Part shown: positions 24,923 through 32,718 of the stretch, piece after piece | Position numbering within the stretch: the stretch's first letter is position 1 | How the letters are laid out: every line of letters begins with the position of its first letter | DNA from: Streptomyces scabichelini | GTDB lineage: Bacteria; Actinomycetota; Actinomycetes; Streptomycetales; Streptomycetaceae | Length of the DNA stretch: 57,177 nt | Direction of reading: 5' to 3' | Assembly (NCBI RefSeq): GCF_011045015.1 | Contig: NZ_JAAKZY010000042.1 | Span: 1 to 57,177 of the forward strand | Notes under the pieces: model-generated | Databases searched by the model: none | What the model was told of the DNA's origin: nothing | The model's input: only the letters and a program-made list of their open reading frames with translations | Program-made: the position numbers and the translations under genes

Positions 24923-26197
24923 TCAAGGGCAGGCCACCGCGCGCGTCTCCCCGCGGACGGCTCGGATGAGGGCGCCGATTTCGTCCTCGGTGTTGTAGTA
25001 GTGGACCGATGCCCTGAGGACCTCCTTGAGGCCGCGGTCGTCCATGTCCAGGCGGGTGGAGGGCGTCCGGGACACGCTGATGTTGATTCCCTGTCCGGCC
25101 AGGGACGACTTCACCCGATCCGCGTCGACGCCGTCCACCGTGAAGGTGGTGATGCCGCAACGCTGGACACCCAGATCTCTGACGCGCACGCCGGGGAGCT
25201 CCGCGAGTCGGCCCCGCAGCGACTCCGCGAGTGCGGTGACACGCGTCTGGATCCGGGGCAGTCCCCACCCGAGGGCATGGTCGATGGCGGCGCCCAGGCC
25301 GAGCTGAGCGGCGTAGTTGGCCTCCCAGGTCTCGAACCTGCGTGCGTCCGGCCGCATTTCGTACCGGTCACGCGCCGTCCAGGTGGCGGCGTGCAGATCG
25401 AGAACCGGCGGGACGAGCTGGTCGAGTACGGCCCGGCGCACATAGAGCAGTCCGGTCCCGCGCGGTCCGCGCAGATACTTGCGACCGGTGGTGGAGAGCA
25501 GGTCGCAGCCGATCTCCCCGACGTCGACGGCGAGTTGCCCCACCGACTGGCAGGCGTCGAGGAGGTACAGCGCCCCTGCCGCACGGGCGATCTTGCCGAC
25601 CTCGGCCGCGGGATTCACCAGGCCCCCGTTGGTGGGGACATGGGTGACCGAGATGACCCGGACGCGCTCGTCCACCGCCGCCCTCAGGGCGTCGACCGAG
25701 ATCTGTCCGTACTCGTCGTTGGGGATGACGTCCACCTGGACCCCGTACCGCTCGGCGACCTGGAGGTACGCGATGAAGTTGCTGCCGTACTCGGCCATGC
25801 TGGTCAGGACGCGGTCTCCGCGGCGGAACGGGATGCCGTAGAACGCCATGTCCCAGGCGCGGGTGGCATTGTCGACCAGTGCGATCTCCTCGCGGTCGCA
25901 GCCGAGGAGCCGCGCCGCGGAGTCGTACACCGACTCGATGCTCTCGGCGGCGTGAGCGGCTGCCTCGTAGCCACCCATGTCCGCTTCCAAGTGTAGGTGG
26001 CGGGTGGCCGCTTCGACGACCTGCCGGGGCATCAGCGCGGCGCCGGCGTTGTTGAAGTGCACCACCTTGGTGCATCCCGGGGTGTCGGCGCGCGCCCGGG
26101 CGATGTCCTCAGACGAGTAGTCCGAGTAGTCCGGGTGGTCGCTGTGCCACGCGGGCTGCCGTACGTTTCGTGTGGCCGTCAACTCACGTGCTCCCAT
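24923..26197 (-). CDS. class V PLP enzyme (cysteine-desulfurase-like / C-S lyase)
   Basis: A 424-residue fold-type I PLP enzyme with HFNNAGAALMP near the N-terminus, VTHVPTNGG, LLDACQSVGQL (cofactor Asp) and STTGRKYLRGPRG (Schiff-base Lys). It lacks the RxGHHCA loop with catalytic Cys of true SufS/IscS desulfurases; the region has ISVSRTPSTRLD instead. That favours a C-S lyase such as cystine or cysteine lyase, or an isopenicillin N epimerase-like enzyme. ATG 26197 overlaps the end of the ABC ATPase gene by 19 bases, so the two are translationally coupled. Given the polar amino acid importer, cystine or a related thio-amino acid is the likely substrate (inference). Confidence 0.82.
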   Translation of the reverse strand: MGARELTATRNVRQPAWHSDHPDYSDYSSEDIARARADTPGCTKVVHFNNAGAALMPRQVVEAATRHLHLEADMGGYEAAAHAAESIESVYDSAARLLGCDREEIALVDNATRAWDMAFYGIPFRRGDRVLTSMAEYGSNFIAYLQVAERYGVQVDVIPNDEYGQISVDALRAAVDERVRVISVTHVPTNGGLVNPAAEVGKIARAAGALYLLDACQSVGQLAVDVGEIGCDLLSTTGRKYLRGPRGTGLLYVRRAVLDQLVPPVLDLHAATWTARDRYEMRPDARRFETWEANYAAQLGLGAAIDHALGWGLPRIQTRVTALAESLRGRLAELPGVRVRDLGVQRCGITTFTVDGVDADRVKSSLAGQGINISVSRTPSTRLDMDDRGLKEVLRASVHYYNTEDEIGALIRAVRGETRAVACP

Positions 26198-27009
26198 CGT
26201 GTCGGCTTCTGTGGCCCTTCCTCCACGGCCTCCGGGCCTGGCGCATCGTGCGCGACGAGGCGCAGGAACGCCTTCGCGCGAGGGTGGACCGGATGGTTCA
26301 GGAAGTCCTGCGGGCGTCCCGATTCGAGGACGACACCGCCGTCCATGAAGACCACCCGGTCGGCCACCTCCCTGGCGAACTCCACCTCGTGGGTGACGAC
26401 GACCATCGTCATGCCGTCGTGTGCGAGTTCGCGCATCACTTCCAGGACCTCCGCATGCAGCTCGGGATCGAGTGCCGAGGTCGGCTCGTCGAAGAGGACG
26501 ACTTCCGGTTCCATGGCCAGCGCCCGGGCGATGGCGACCCGCTGCTTCTGGCCGCCGGACAGCCGCGAGGGGTACTCGGCGGCCTTGTCGGTGAGGCCGA
26601 CCCGGTCGAGCAGTTCCCTGCCCAGCGCCACGGCGGTGTCCTTGGGCATACGCCGCACGGAGAGCGGTCCTTCGATGACATTGCCCAGGGCTGTCATGTG
26701 AGGGAACAGGTTGAACTGCTGGAACACCATGGCGGTACGGTGCCGGATCGTCCGCACCTTCCGGACGCGCTCCCGCCTGCGCACCGCGCCGCCGCACTCC
26801 ACGGAGCAGCCGCAGACGGCCACCGTGCCGGCGTCGGGCTCCTCCAGCAGGTTCATACAGCGGATGAGCGTGGTCTTGCCGGAGCCCGAGGGCCCCATCA
26901 CCACGACCACCTCCCCGCGAGCCACGGTGAGGTCGACGCCCTTCAGCACTTCGAGGGCTCCGAACCGCTTGTGCAGGCCGCGTATGTCTATCTGGTCCGG
27001 CCGGTTCAT
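26179..27009 (-). CDS. polar amino acid ABC transporter ATPase
   Basis: 276 residues; energises uptake of an amino acid. Walker A GPSGSGKTT (about 40-48), Q-loop FQQFNLFPH, signature LSGGQKQR, Walker B VVLFDEPTSALD and switch His VVVTHE are all present, as in GlnQ/HisP. The C-terminal ~25 residues (ending RWEHVS) are extra. GGGAGG lies 7 bases before the ATG. It overlaps the permease stop by 4 bases (ATGA) and the PLP enzyme start by 19. Confidence 0.93.
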   Translation of the reverse strand: MNRPDQIDIRGLHKRFGALEVLKGVDLTVARGEVVVVMGPSGSGKTTLIRCMNLLEEPDAGTVAVCGCSVECGGAVRRRERVRKVRTIRHRTAMVFQQFNLFPHMTALGNVIEGPLSVRRMPKDTAVALGRELLDRVGLTDKAAEYPSRLSGGQKQRVAIARALAMEPEVVLFDEPTSALDPELHAEVLEVMRELAHDGMTMVVVTHEVEFAREVADRVVFMDGGVVLESGRPQDFLNHPVHPRAKAFLRLVAHDAPGPEAVEEGPQKPTRWEHVS

Positions 27010-27653
27010 GCGTACGCCCTCCCCAATCGGCGCTCCAGAGCGCCTTGGCCCACGGACAGCAGGGTGTTGATCAGCCAGTAGGCCGCACCTGCCACGAGAA
27101 ACGCCTCCATGTAGCGGAACGTCGAGCTGCCGATGCTCTCCGCGGCCCTGGTGAGCTCGACGACGGTGACCGCGGAGGCCAGCGAGGTGTCCTTCATCAG
27201 CGCGATGAACCGGCTGCCGATGGGAGGCAGGGCGACCCGCATCGCCTGCGGGGCGACGATCCGGCGAAGCATCCTCCAGTACGGCATGCCCATCGAGTGG
27301 GCCGCCTCCCACTGCCCGTGGTCGACGGCGATGATGCCGGCACGGAAGTTCTCGCTGAGGTAGGCGGCGGCGTACACCGTGAGCGCGAGGATCGCCGAGG
27401 GGACCGGCTCGATCATGATGCCGATCTGCGGGAGACCGTAGTAGACCAGCATGATCTGGATCAGCAGTGGTGTCCCCCGGAATACCGACACGTACGCGAT
27501 GGCGAGACCCTTCAGAAGCCGGAACCGGGAGATCCTGGCCAGTCCCACCAGCGCGCCGAGGGCGCATCCGAGGACGAAGGACACCACTCCGAGCATCAGG
27601 GTGATGCCCATGGCGCTGAGGAGTTCGGGGAAGTCCTGGACGATCAGATCCAT
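27006..27653 (-). CDS. polar amino acid ABC transporter permease
   Basis: 215 residues with five membrane segments and the permease EAA-like loop (EAAHSMGMPYWRMLRRI), of the HisM/GlnP type. The signature FRGTPLLIQI near residue 60 is typical of polar amino acid permeases. GGAGG lies 9 bases before the ATG. Only one permease gene is present, so it presumably works as a homodimer. The substrate follows the binding protein, probably cystine or a similar amino acid. Confidence 0.92.
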   Translation of the reverse strand: MDLIVQDFPELLSAMGITLMLGVVSFVLGCALGALVGLARISRFRLLKGLAIAYVSVFRGTPLLIQIMLVYYGLPQIGIMIEPVPSAILALTVYAAAYLSENFRAGIIAVDHGQWEAAHSMGMPYWRMLRRIVAPQAMRVALPPIGSRFIALMKDTSLASAVTVVELTRAAESIGSSTFRYMEAFLVAGAAYWLINTLLSVGQGALERRLGRAYA

Positions 27654-27673
27654 GGCTGTTTTCCTCCTCTCCG

Positions 27674-28513
27674 TCAGCCCGCTTGGTCCGCGGGCAGGTC
27701 GCGGAGCTCTTCGGCCATGTCGAGTCCGCCGAGCCAGCGGCGGGAGATGGCCGACAGAGTGCCGTCGTCGATCATCTCGCCCAGGGCCTTGTCGACCTTC
27801 TGCTTGAAGTCCTTCTGGCCCTTGCGGAACGTCATGCCGTTGACCTCGGTCTCCAGCAGTGCTCCCGTGGCCTTGACCGGCAGGTTGTTCTTGTCGGCGA
27901 GATAGGCGCCCTGGAACTTCGAGACGAGCGCCGCGTCGGCCCGGCCCCGCCCGACGTCCGTGAGCGCGAGCGTGGCGTTCTTGTACGTCTTGATCTGCGC
28001 GCCCGGGATCTTCGTACGGGCGTAGTCGGCCTGGGTGGTGCCTTCCGTCACCGCGATGCGTTTACCGCGCAGGGAGGGGAGGCCAGTGACGGACGTGTTG
28101 TCCTCGCCCACGAATACGGAGACGCCGTTGACCTCGTAGGGACGGGAGAAGCCGACCTGCTTCTTGCGCTCGTCGGTGATCGTCTGGCCCGAGATGACGA
28201 TGTCGAACCGGTTGGCCTGCACACCGCCGATGAAGCTGCCGAAGTCGGATCCGATGAACTCGACCTTGTCGATGCCGAGTCGCTCGGCCAGCTCATGCGC
28301 CACGTCGACGTCGTAACCGGCGGGCTTGTTGTCGTCGAGGAAGTTCCACGGCGGGTTCGCCTCGGTGAGTGCGACTCGCAGGGTGTCCTTGGAGCGTGCC
28401 GTGTCGAGGGTGTTGGCGGAGGAGCCGGCCGAGCAGCCGACGGTCAGCACCGTGCCGGAGACGAATACTGCCGCAAGTCGACGACGTCGGGAGGAGGTCG
28501 GAGTGATGAACAC
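27674..28513 (-). CDS. amino acid ABC transporter substrate-binding lipoprotein
   Basis: 279 residues; signal peptide ending LTVGC, then a SBP_bac_3 domain: LRVALTEANPPWNFLDDN, GYDVDVAHELAERLG, DIVISGQTITDERKKQVGFS, and KRIAVTEGTTQADYA. The DIVxxGxTITxER pattern is shared by cystine- and glutamine-type binding proteins. GTG start with GGAAGGA 8 bases upstream. It is the first gene of the four-gene operon and lies behind CsoR-type site 4. Confidence 0.9.
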   Translation of the reverse strand: MFITPTSSRRRRLAAVFVSGTVLTVGCSAGSSANTLDTARSKDTLRVALTEANPPWNFLDDNKPAGYDVDVAHELAERLGIDKVEFIGSDFGSFIGGVQANRFDIVISGQTITDERKKQVGFSRPYEVNGVSVFVGEDNTSVTGLPSLRGKRIAVTEGTTQADYARTKIPGAQIKTYKNATLALTDVGRGRADAALVSKFQGAYLADKNNLPVKATGALLETEVNGMTFRKGQKDFKQKVDKALGEMIDDGTLSAISRRWLGGLDMAEELRDLPADQAG

Positions 28514-28678
28514 GATCGCGGTCCTTCCTGCGCAGCAGTCGGGGCCTTACGCGATGGCATGAAGCCGGCCCGTCTCGATGACGGGTAAGTCGCGTGTGGG
28601 GGCAGGGTGGAGGACTGCGGCTGATCGGAGGTTAGGGGCGCATCCGCAGAGTGCGCCTTACTGTAGAAAGACGTCAAG

Positions 28679-28693
28679 TACCCCCGTGGGGTA
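28679..28693 (-). promoter_or_regulatory. CsoR/CstR-type operator, site 4
   Basis: TACCCC-CGT-GGGGTA, a perfect dyad about 165 bases upstream of the ABC transporter operon. On the minus strand it abuts a possible -35 TTGACG. It is downstream of the Ni/Co transporter stop, so the ABC operon is the only reading target. The same sequence class is used by CstR persulfide sensors. Confidence 0.7.
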
Positions 28694-28828
28694 TTTACGT
28701 GGAGGTAACAACGGTGCGATCGCCCTTTGTTGGCCCACGGGACGTCAAACGGTCTTTCGGGAACATCTCGGCGCCCGGCCGGACTGTCGCCGAGGACGCC
28801 CCAGGCCGGCCCCCAACTCCCCGGACAA

Positions 28829-29959
28829 TCAGTCCTCTTCTGCGATGCGGGGCTTGAGGGCCCACTTCTCCTCTATGTGGCCGTACCGCCAGATCAGCAG
28901 CGCGGCGGCCCAGGTGACGACGAAGAGCAGGACGACGGCGTACCCGACGCTGTTGAGGTCGATGCGACCGATCCACTCCCAGAACGTGCCGTGCAGAGAA
29001 AGCTTCTCCGCGGCGATCGACAGCAGCTCGACCGTGCCGATGAGCAGTGCGGCGGCGACCGACAGGCCGGTGATGGTGATGTTGTAGAAGACCTTGCGGA
29101 CCGGGTTGGAGAAGGCCCAGGAGTACGCGAAGTTCATGAACGAGCCGTCGATCGTGTCGAGCAGGCTCATCCCGGCCGCGAACAGCACCGGCAGGCAGAG
29201 GATCGCGTACCAGGGGATGCCGGCGCCTGCCGCGCCCGCCGCCAGGAAGAGGAGTGAGACCTCGGTGGCGGTGTCGAAGCCGAGGCCGAAGAGGAAGCCC
29301 AGCGGGTACATGTGCCAGGGCTTGCCAACGGCTCGCGTCGCACGACCCAGGATGCGGCTCATCAGCCCGCCACCGGCGGTGAGCTGTGCCTCCAGGTCGG
29401 CCTCGGTGTGGCGACCGGCCCGCATCCGGCGGAACACGCGCAGGATGCCGATCAGCGCAACGAGGTTGAAGGCCGCGATGACGTAGAGGAAGACGCCGGA
29501 GGCCGAGGTGCCGATGAGGCCGAGCGTCTGTTGCAGCGCGGAGCCGTCGTCCTGTACCGGACCGGCGAGGGAGCGCACGCCGAGCGCGAAGAGCAGGGCG
29601 AGCAGGAAGACGACGGTCGAGTGCCCGAGGGAGAACCAGAAGCCCACGGACAGTGGACGTTGGCCATCGGAGATCAGCTTGCGGGTGGTGTTGTCGATCG
29701 CGGCGATGTGGTCCGCGTCGAAGGCGTGCCGCATGCCGAGGATGTACGCGGTGACGCCGAGGCCGACGCCGAACGCTCCCTGGCTGCCGCCGAGTTCGAA
29801 GTGCTGCGGGACGACGACGAGCAGCAGCGTGCCCCAGCCGATGACGTGCAGGGCGAGGATCGCGGCGGCCAGTCCGCCGGCCCGGGCCCATTCGCGCGGG
29901 GTGAGTGCTCCGCGTACGCGCCGGACGAGGCCGGGCTGGGGGTGGGGCGCAACGGTCAT
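28829..29959 (-). CDS. NiCoT-type (HoxN/NixA) nickel/cobalt transporter
   Basis: 376 residues with about eight membrane segments and the family signature RHAFDADHIAAID (77-89), plus LGFDTATE and FAAGMSLLDTIDG. Family members import Ni(II) or Co(II) at high affinity. AAGGA lies 7 bases before the ATG. Operator J sits 43 bases upstream, between this gene and the divergent DUF2269 frame, so a nickel/cobalt-type carrier appears to be in the same regulon as copper and envelope genes. Whether it carries Ni, Co or another ion is open. Confidence 0.92.
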   Translation of the reverse strand: MTVAPHPQPGLVRRVRGALTPREWARAGGLAAAILALHVIGWGTLLLVVVPQHFELGGSQGAFGVGLGVTAYILGMRHAFDADHIAAIDNTTRKLISDGQRPLSVGFWFSLGHSTVVFLLALLFALGVRSLAGPVQDDGSALQQTLGLIGTSASGVFLYVIAAFNLVALIGILRVFRRMRAGRHTEADLEAQLTAGGGLMSRILGRATRAVGKPWHMYPLGFLFGLGFDTATEVSLLFLAAGAAGAGIPWYAILCLPVLFAAGMSLLDTIDGSFMNFAYSWAFSNPVRKVFYNITITGLSVAAALLIGTVELLSIAAEKLSLHGTFWEWIGRIDLNSVGYAVVLLFVVTWAAALLIWRYGHIEEKWALKPRIAEED

Positions 29960-30001
29960 GGGGGTGTCCTTGATCCAGGTCGTGCTTACATCGCACCCAT
30001 T

Positions 30002-30014
30002 CTCTATGGCGCTT
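30002..30014. promoter_or_regulatory. BlaI-type operator J
   Basis: CTAT-GGCGC-TTAG followed by TAG. It lies in the divergent promoter region of the NiCoT gene and the DUF2269-like frame. Confidence 0.5.
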
Positions 30015-30048
30015 AGTAGTTAGGTGCAAAGAGATTGCAATAACTTGG

Positions 30049-30408
30049 ATGGGGCTGCTGTTCGGGCTGCTCACCGAGCACGTCACTTCGTCGGTCGGTC
30101 GGTCGGTCGGTCGGTCGGTCGGTCGGCTCGGTGCCGTCGCCGTCTTCCTCGCCCTCGCCGTCGCGGGTCTGACCAGTCAGGACGCCCAGACGGTGCGTGG
30201 TGCCTATCTCGCGATGGAGCTGACCGGCTGGCTCGTCCTGGTCCCGTTGAGCCTCGCTTCACTGCTCACCAGGGTTGTCCAGGCCCTGGGTACCTCGTGG
30301 GGCCTGTTCCGTCACTACTGGGTCCTGTTCAAGCTGGTGATCACCGTTGTCGCGACCGTTCGGCCCGCAGCCCGAGGCGATCAAGCAGCAGGTCTGACCG
30401 TCTCCTGA
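30049..30408 (+). pseudogene. DUF2269-like membrane protein, truncated
   Basis: A 119-residue frame matching small DUF2269-type membrane proteins: LGAVAVFLALAVAGLTSQDA, RGAYLAMELTGWLVLVPLSL and WGLFRHYWVLFKLVITVVAT. The expected start of TM1 is replaced by repeated VGRS units coded by nine TCGG copies, and the C-terminus is cut short after TVVATV with an unrelated end. It may be translated, but the last membrane segment is missing. Confidence 0.6.
30091..30126 (+). repeat. (TCGG)9 simple repeat within coding frame
   Basis: Nine perfect TCGG copies. A four-base unit shifts the frame with every gain or loss of one copy, so strand slippage would switch the DUF2269-like frame on or off. Confidence 0.9.
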
Positions 30409-30558
30409 TACCGGGACAAGCGGAACGCGCCTGGCCGGTAACGGCTTGAACGCGGAGGGAGACACCAGCGAGTGACGCCCGTGAGGCAAGAGCCGGTGCG
30501 CTCGCGCCGTCCTCGAAGACCGCGCGGACGGGGTTCCTGCCGGCCTTCGAAGCCGGGG

Positions 30559-31434
30559 TCAGGAAGCCAGTGGCGCGAGTTCGGTGAAGCTCTTGCCGCC
30601 GTCACGCGATTCGTACACGCCCGTCATCGTCGCCGCGAGGATGTGGTCGGGGTTCACGGCGGTCAGCGCCTGGGGCTGTCCGCCGGGCACGGTCGTGAGT
30701 TCCTTCCATGTCTTGCCGCCGTCCGCGCTGCTGCTCAGCTTCCCGGACGTGCTGATGCCGAAGAGGGACTTCTCCGCGGGCCAGGAGACGAATGCCTGCA
30801 CCGGCTCGGCCGCCTTGGCGAAGGTACGGCCGCCGTCGGTGCTCGTGACGACACCCTCCGCCGTGGTGGCCAGCAGCTTGTCCCCGGGGGAGTTCACCGC
30901 GAGGTCGAGGGCCTCCAGGGTCGCGCCGTCCTCCCAGCTCTTCAGGTCGCTGCTCGTCCGGATCCGGCCGCCCTCGTATCCATGGACGGTGCCCTTGGCC
31001 GACTCCAGGGAGTGGAAGTCGGCCTCCCCCGACAAGGACCGGCTTGTCCAGGTACGGCCCGCGTCCTTGCTCTCGATCAGGCCGACATTGCCCGGACGGT
31101 CGCTACCGGGGGCACCGTGTCCGCTGGCGATGAAGGTGTTCTCACGGGTGATGGTGAAGCCCATGAAGTCGTCCTTGCGGTCGCCGACGAGCTTCGGCTT
31201 CTCACCCTTGGCCACGGTGTACAGGCCGCTGTGCGTGGCGACGTACACACGTCCGTCAGCGGGATCGACACCCAGGCCGTGAACATGGGACAGAGTCCCC
31301 GACGAGTCCGGTCCGTCTGCTGCCGCGTCCACGTCCGCGCCAGAAGAGCCGCCTCCGCACGCGGCGAGAACCAAGGCAGCGATCGATGCGCTTGCCATGG
31401 CGAGCAGGGGGCGGACAACCGGGCGTGCGGTCAC
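30559..31434 (-). CDS. F510_1955-type BNR-repeat lipoprotein
   Basis: A 291-residue exported lipoprotein (signal ending VLAACGGG) built of sialidase-like BNR/Asp-box repeats: SKDAGRTWTS, SSDLKSWED, STDGGRTFAK, SADGGKTWKE and SRDGGKSFTE, forming a predicted beta-propeller. It begins with HVHGLGVDPADGRVYVATHSGLY, typical of the F510_1955 family. No enzymatic role is established; members are often near copper genes. GTG at 31434 with AGGAA 5 bases upstream is chosen. The NlpC/P60 gene lies 33 bases upstream on the same strand, so both probably share operator K. Confidence 0.85.
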   Translation of the reverse strand: MTARPVVRPLLAMASASIAALVLAACGGGSSGADVDAAADGPDSSGTLSHVHGLGVDPADGRVYVATHSGLYTVAKGEKPKLVGDRKDDFMGFTITRENTFIASGHGAPGSDRPGNVGLIESKDAGRTWTSRSLSGEADFHSLESAKGTVHGYEGGRIRTSSDLKSWEDGATLEALDLAVNSPGDKLLATTAEGVVTSTDGGRTFAKAAEPVQAFVSWPAEKSLFGISTSGKLSSSADGGKTWKELTTVPGGQPQALTAVNPDHILAATMTGVYESRDGGKSFTELAPLAS

Positions 31435-31466
31435 TGAAGTTCCTCGGGTGGTACGGGGGTTGGTGC

Positions 31467-32492
31467 TCAGGGCCTGCTGGCGGCGAAGAACGGCATGGAG
31501 TCCACGGGGACGATCTCCACGTTCTTGCCGGTGCGCGGCGCGTGGATGGCCTTGCCATTGCCGACGTACATGCCGTTGTGCTGGTTGTCGTTGTACCAGT
31601 AGATGATGTCGCCGGGCTGCATGTCCGACTTGGCCACCTTCCGGCCGGCGTCGTACTGCTGCTTGACGGTGCGCGGCAGCGAGACGCCCGCCGCGCGCCA
31701 GGCGGACCCGGTCAGGCCCGAGCAGTCGAAGGAGTTGGGGCCGGTGGAGCCCCATTCGTAGGGCTTGCCGAGCTGCGCGTACGCGAAGTCGAGCGCGGCC
31801 TTGCCGCGGCCGCTGGCCGGGCCGTTGTACGTCGCCGGGGAGTCACTGGCGCCCGCGGCGGCGTCCTCACGCTCCTGAGCGGCCTCCATCTTGGCGCGCT
31901 GGGCGGCGGTCAGGCTGTTGAGGAGCTTGCGGGCCTTCGCCAGCTTGTCCTGGACCTCGTCCTTCGTCTTCGCGGCCTTGGTGCGCGTCTCCTCCAGAGC
32001 CTTCAGCCGCTGCTGTGCGGCCATGCGCTCCTGCGCGATTTCGCGCTGCTTGCTCTGCATGGCACTCAGGGCCTCGGCCTGCCGGTTGCTCGTACGGTCG
32101 AGCATCTGGGCCTTGTCGAGGTAGTCGTCCGGGTCGCCGGACAGGAAGAGCTGCACGCTCGGGTCGATGCCGCCGCTGCGGTACTGCGCGGCCGCCAACG
32201 GGCCTATCTCCTCGCGCAGTTCGTTGATCTCCTGCTGCTTGCGGGCCAGCCGGTCCTGTGCGCGGTCGGCCTCGCGCTGCAGTTTCTTCTGCTTCTCGCG
32301 GATGGCGTTGTACTCCTCGGTGGGGCCTTCGGCCTCCTCGTAGAGCTTCTCCACCTGCTTGCGCACCTCGTCCACCGTGGGCTTGGGGGCCGCCTGGCTC
32401 TGCGTCGGCAGGAGGCTGACGGCGCCGGCGGCCATGCCGAGGGTGGCGATCCGGGCGCGGCTGGGCGGCTTCGGCCGACGGTGCGTTCCCAT
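31467..32492 (-). CDS. NlpC/P60 peptidoglycan endopeptidase
   Basis: A 341-residue secreted hydrolase of the RipA type. A signal peptide (ends near TQSQAA) is followed by a long coiled coil (about 40-210, rich in REKQKKLQREADRAQ-type heptads) and a C-terminal NlpC/P60 domain with FDCSGL (catalytic Cys) and a His in HNGMYVGNG. Such enzymes cut D-Glu-mDAP bonds in stem peptides. ATG 32492 has GAGGAG about 10 bases upstream. Operator K lies ~145 bases upstream, leaving a long leader that contains a small hairpin (CTGGT/ACCAG). Confidence 0.92.
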   Translation of the reverse strand: MGTHRRPKPPSRARIATLGMAAGAVSLLPTQSQAAPKPTVDEVRKQVEKLYEEAEGPTEEYNAIREKQKKLQREADRAQDRLARKQQEINELREEIGPLAAAQYRSGGIDPSVQLFLSGDPDDYLDKAQMLDRTSNRQAEALSAMQSKQREIAQERMAAQQRLKALEETRTKAAKTKDEVQDKLAKARKLLNSLTAAQRAKMEAAQEREDAAAGASDSPATYNGPASGRGKAALDFAYAQLGKPYEWGSTGPNSFDCSGLTGSAWRAAGVSLPRTVKQQYDAGRKVAKSDMQPGDIIYWYNDNQHNGMYVGNGKAIHAPRTGKNVEIVPVDSMPFFAASRP

Positions 32493-32635
32493 CGTGGAGT
32501 GACTCCTCTGTGCGTCTGTGGACCGAGCGACGGGCTCTGGTCGTCGGGCGACACCAGTCGGCTTCGGCACTGCCCCATGGATCCGACACTGGGTGCGAGC
32601 CTTGGCCCGCGCCCAGCACCACATTCATAGAGTGC

Positions 32636-32648
32636 CTTTAGAACTTAG
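32636..32648 (-). promoter_or_regulatory. BlaI-type operator K
   Basis: CTTT-AGAAC-TTAG followed by TAG. It precedes the NlpC/P60-BNR lipoprotein pair and also lies just after the M56 gene's stop. Confidence 0.45.
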
Positions 32649-32718
32649 TAGCTTCGTATTACGTATCGCAAGTGCATCCGAGTCACAGCGGCCTCACGCG
32701 GAGCACGTCTGCTCGGCG

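Noticed and set aside
24923..26797. A single 624-residue protein extending the PLP enzyme into the ABC ATPase region
   Set aside because: The extra N-terminus is a shadow frame of the ATPase; ATG 26197 starts the recognised PLP domain.
30091..30126. CRISPR-like repeat
   Set aside because: Contiguous four-base units without spacers; no cas genes in the window.
32493..32640. c-di-AMP (ydaO) riboswitch in the NlpC/P60 leader
   Set aside because: The leader is long and has a small hairpin, but I could not fit the conserved ydaO core by eye; an Infernal search would decide.
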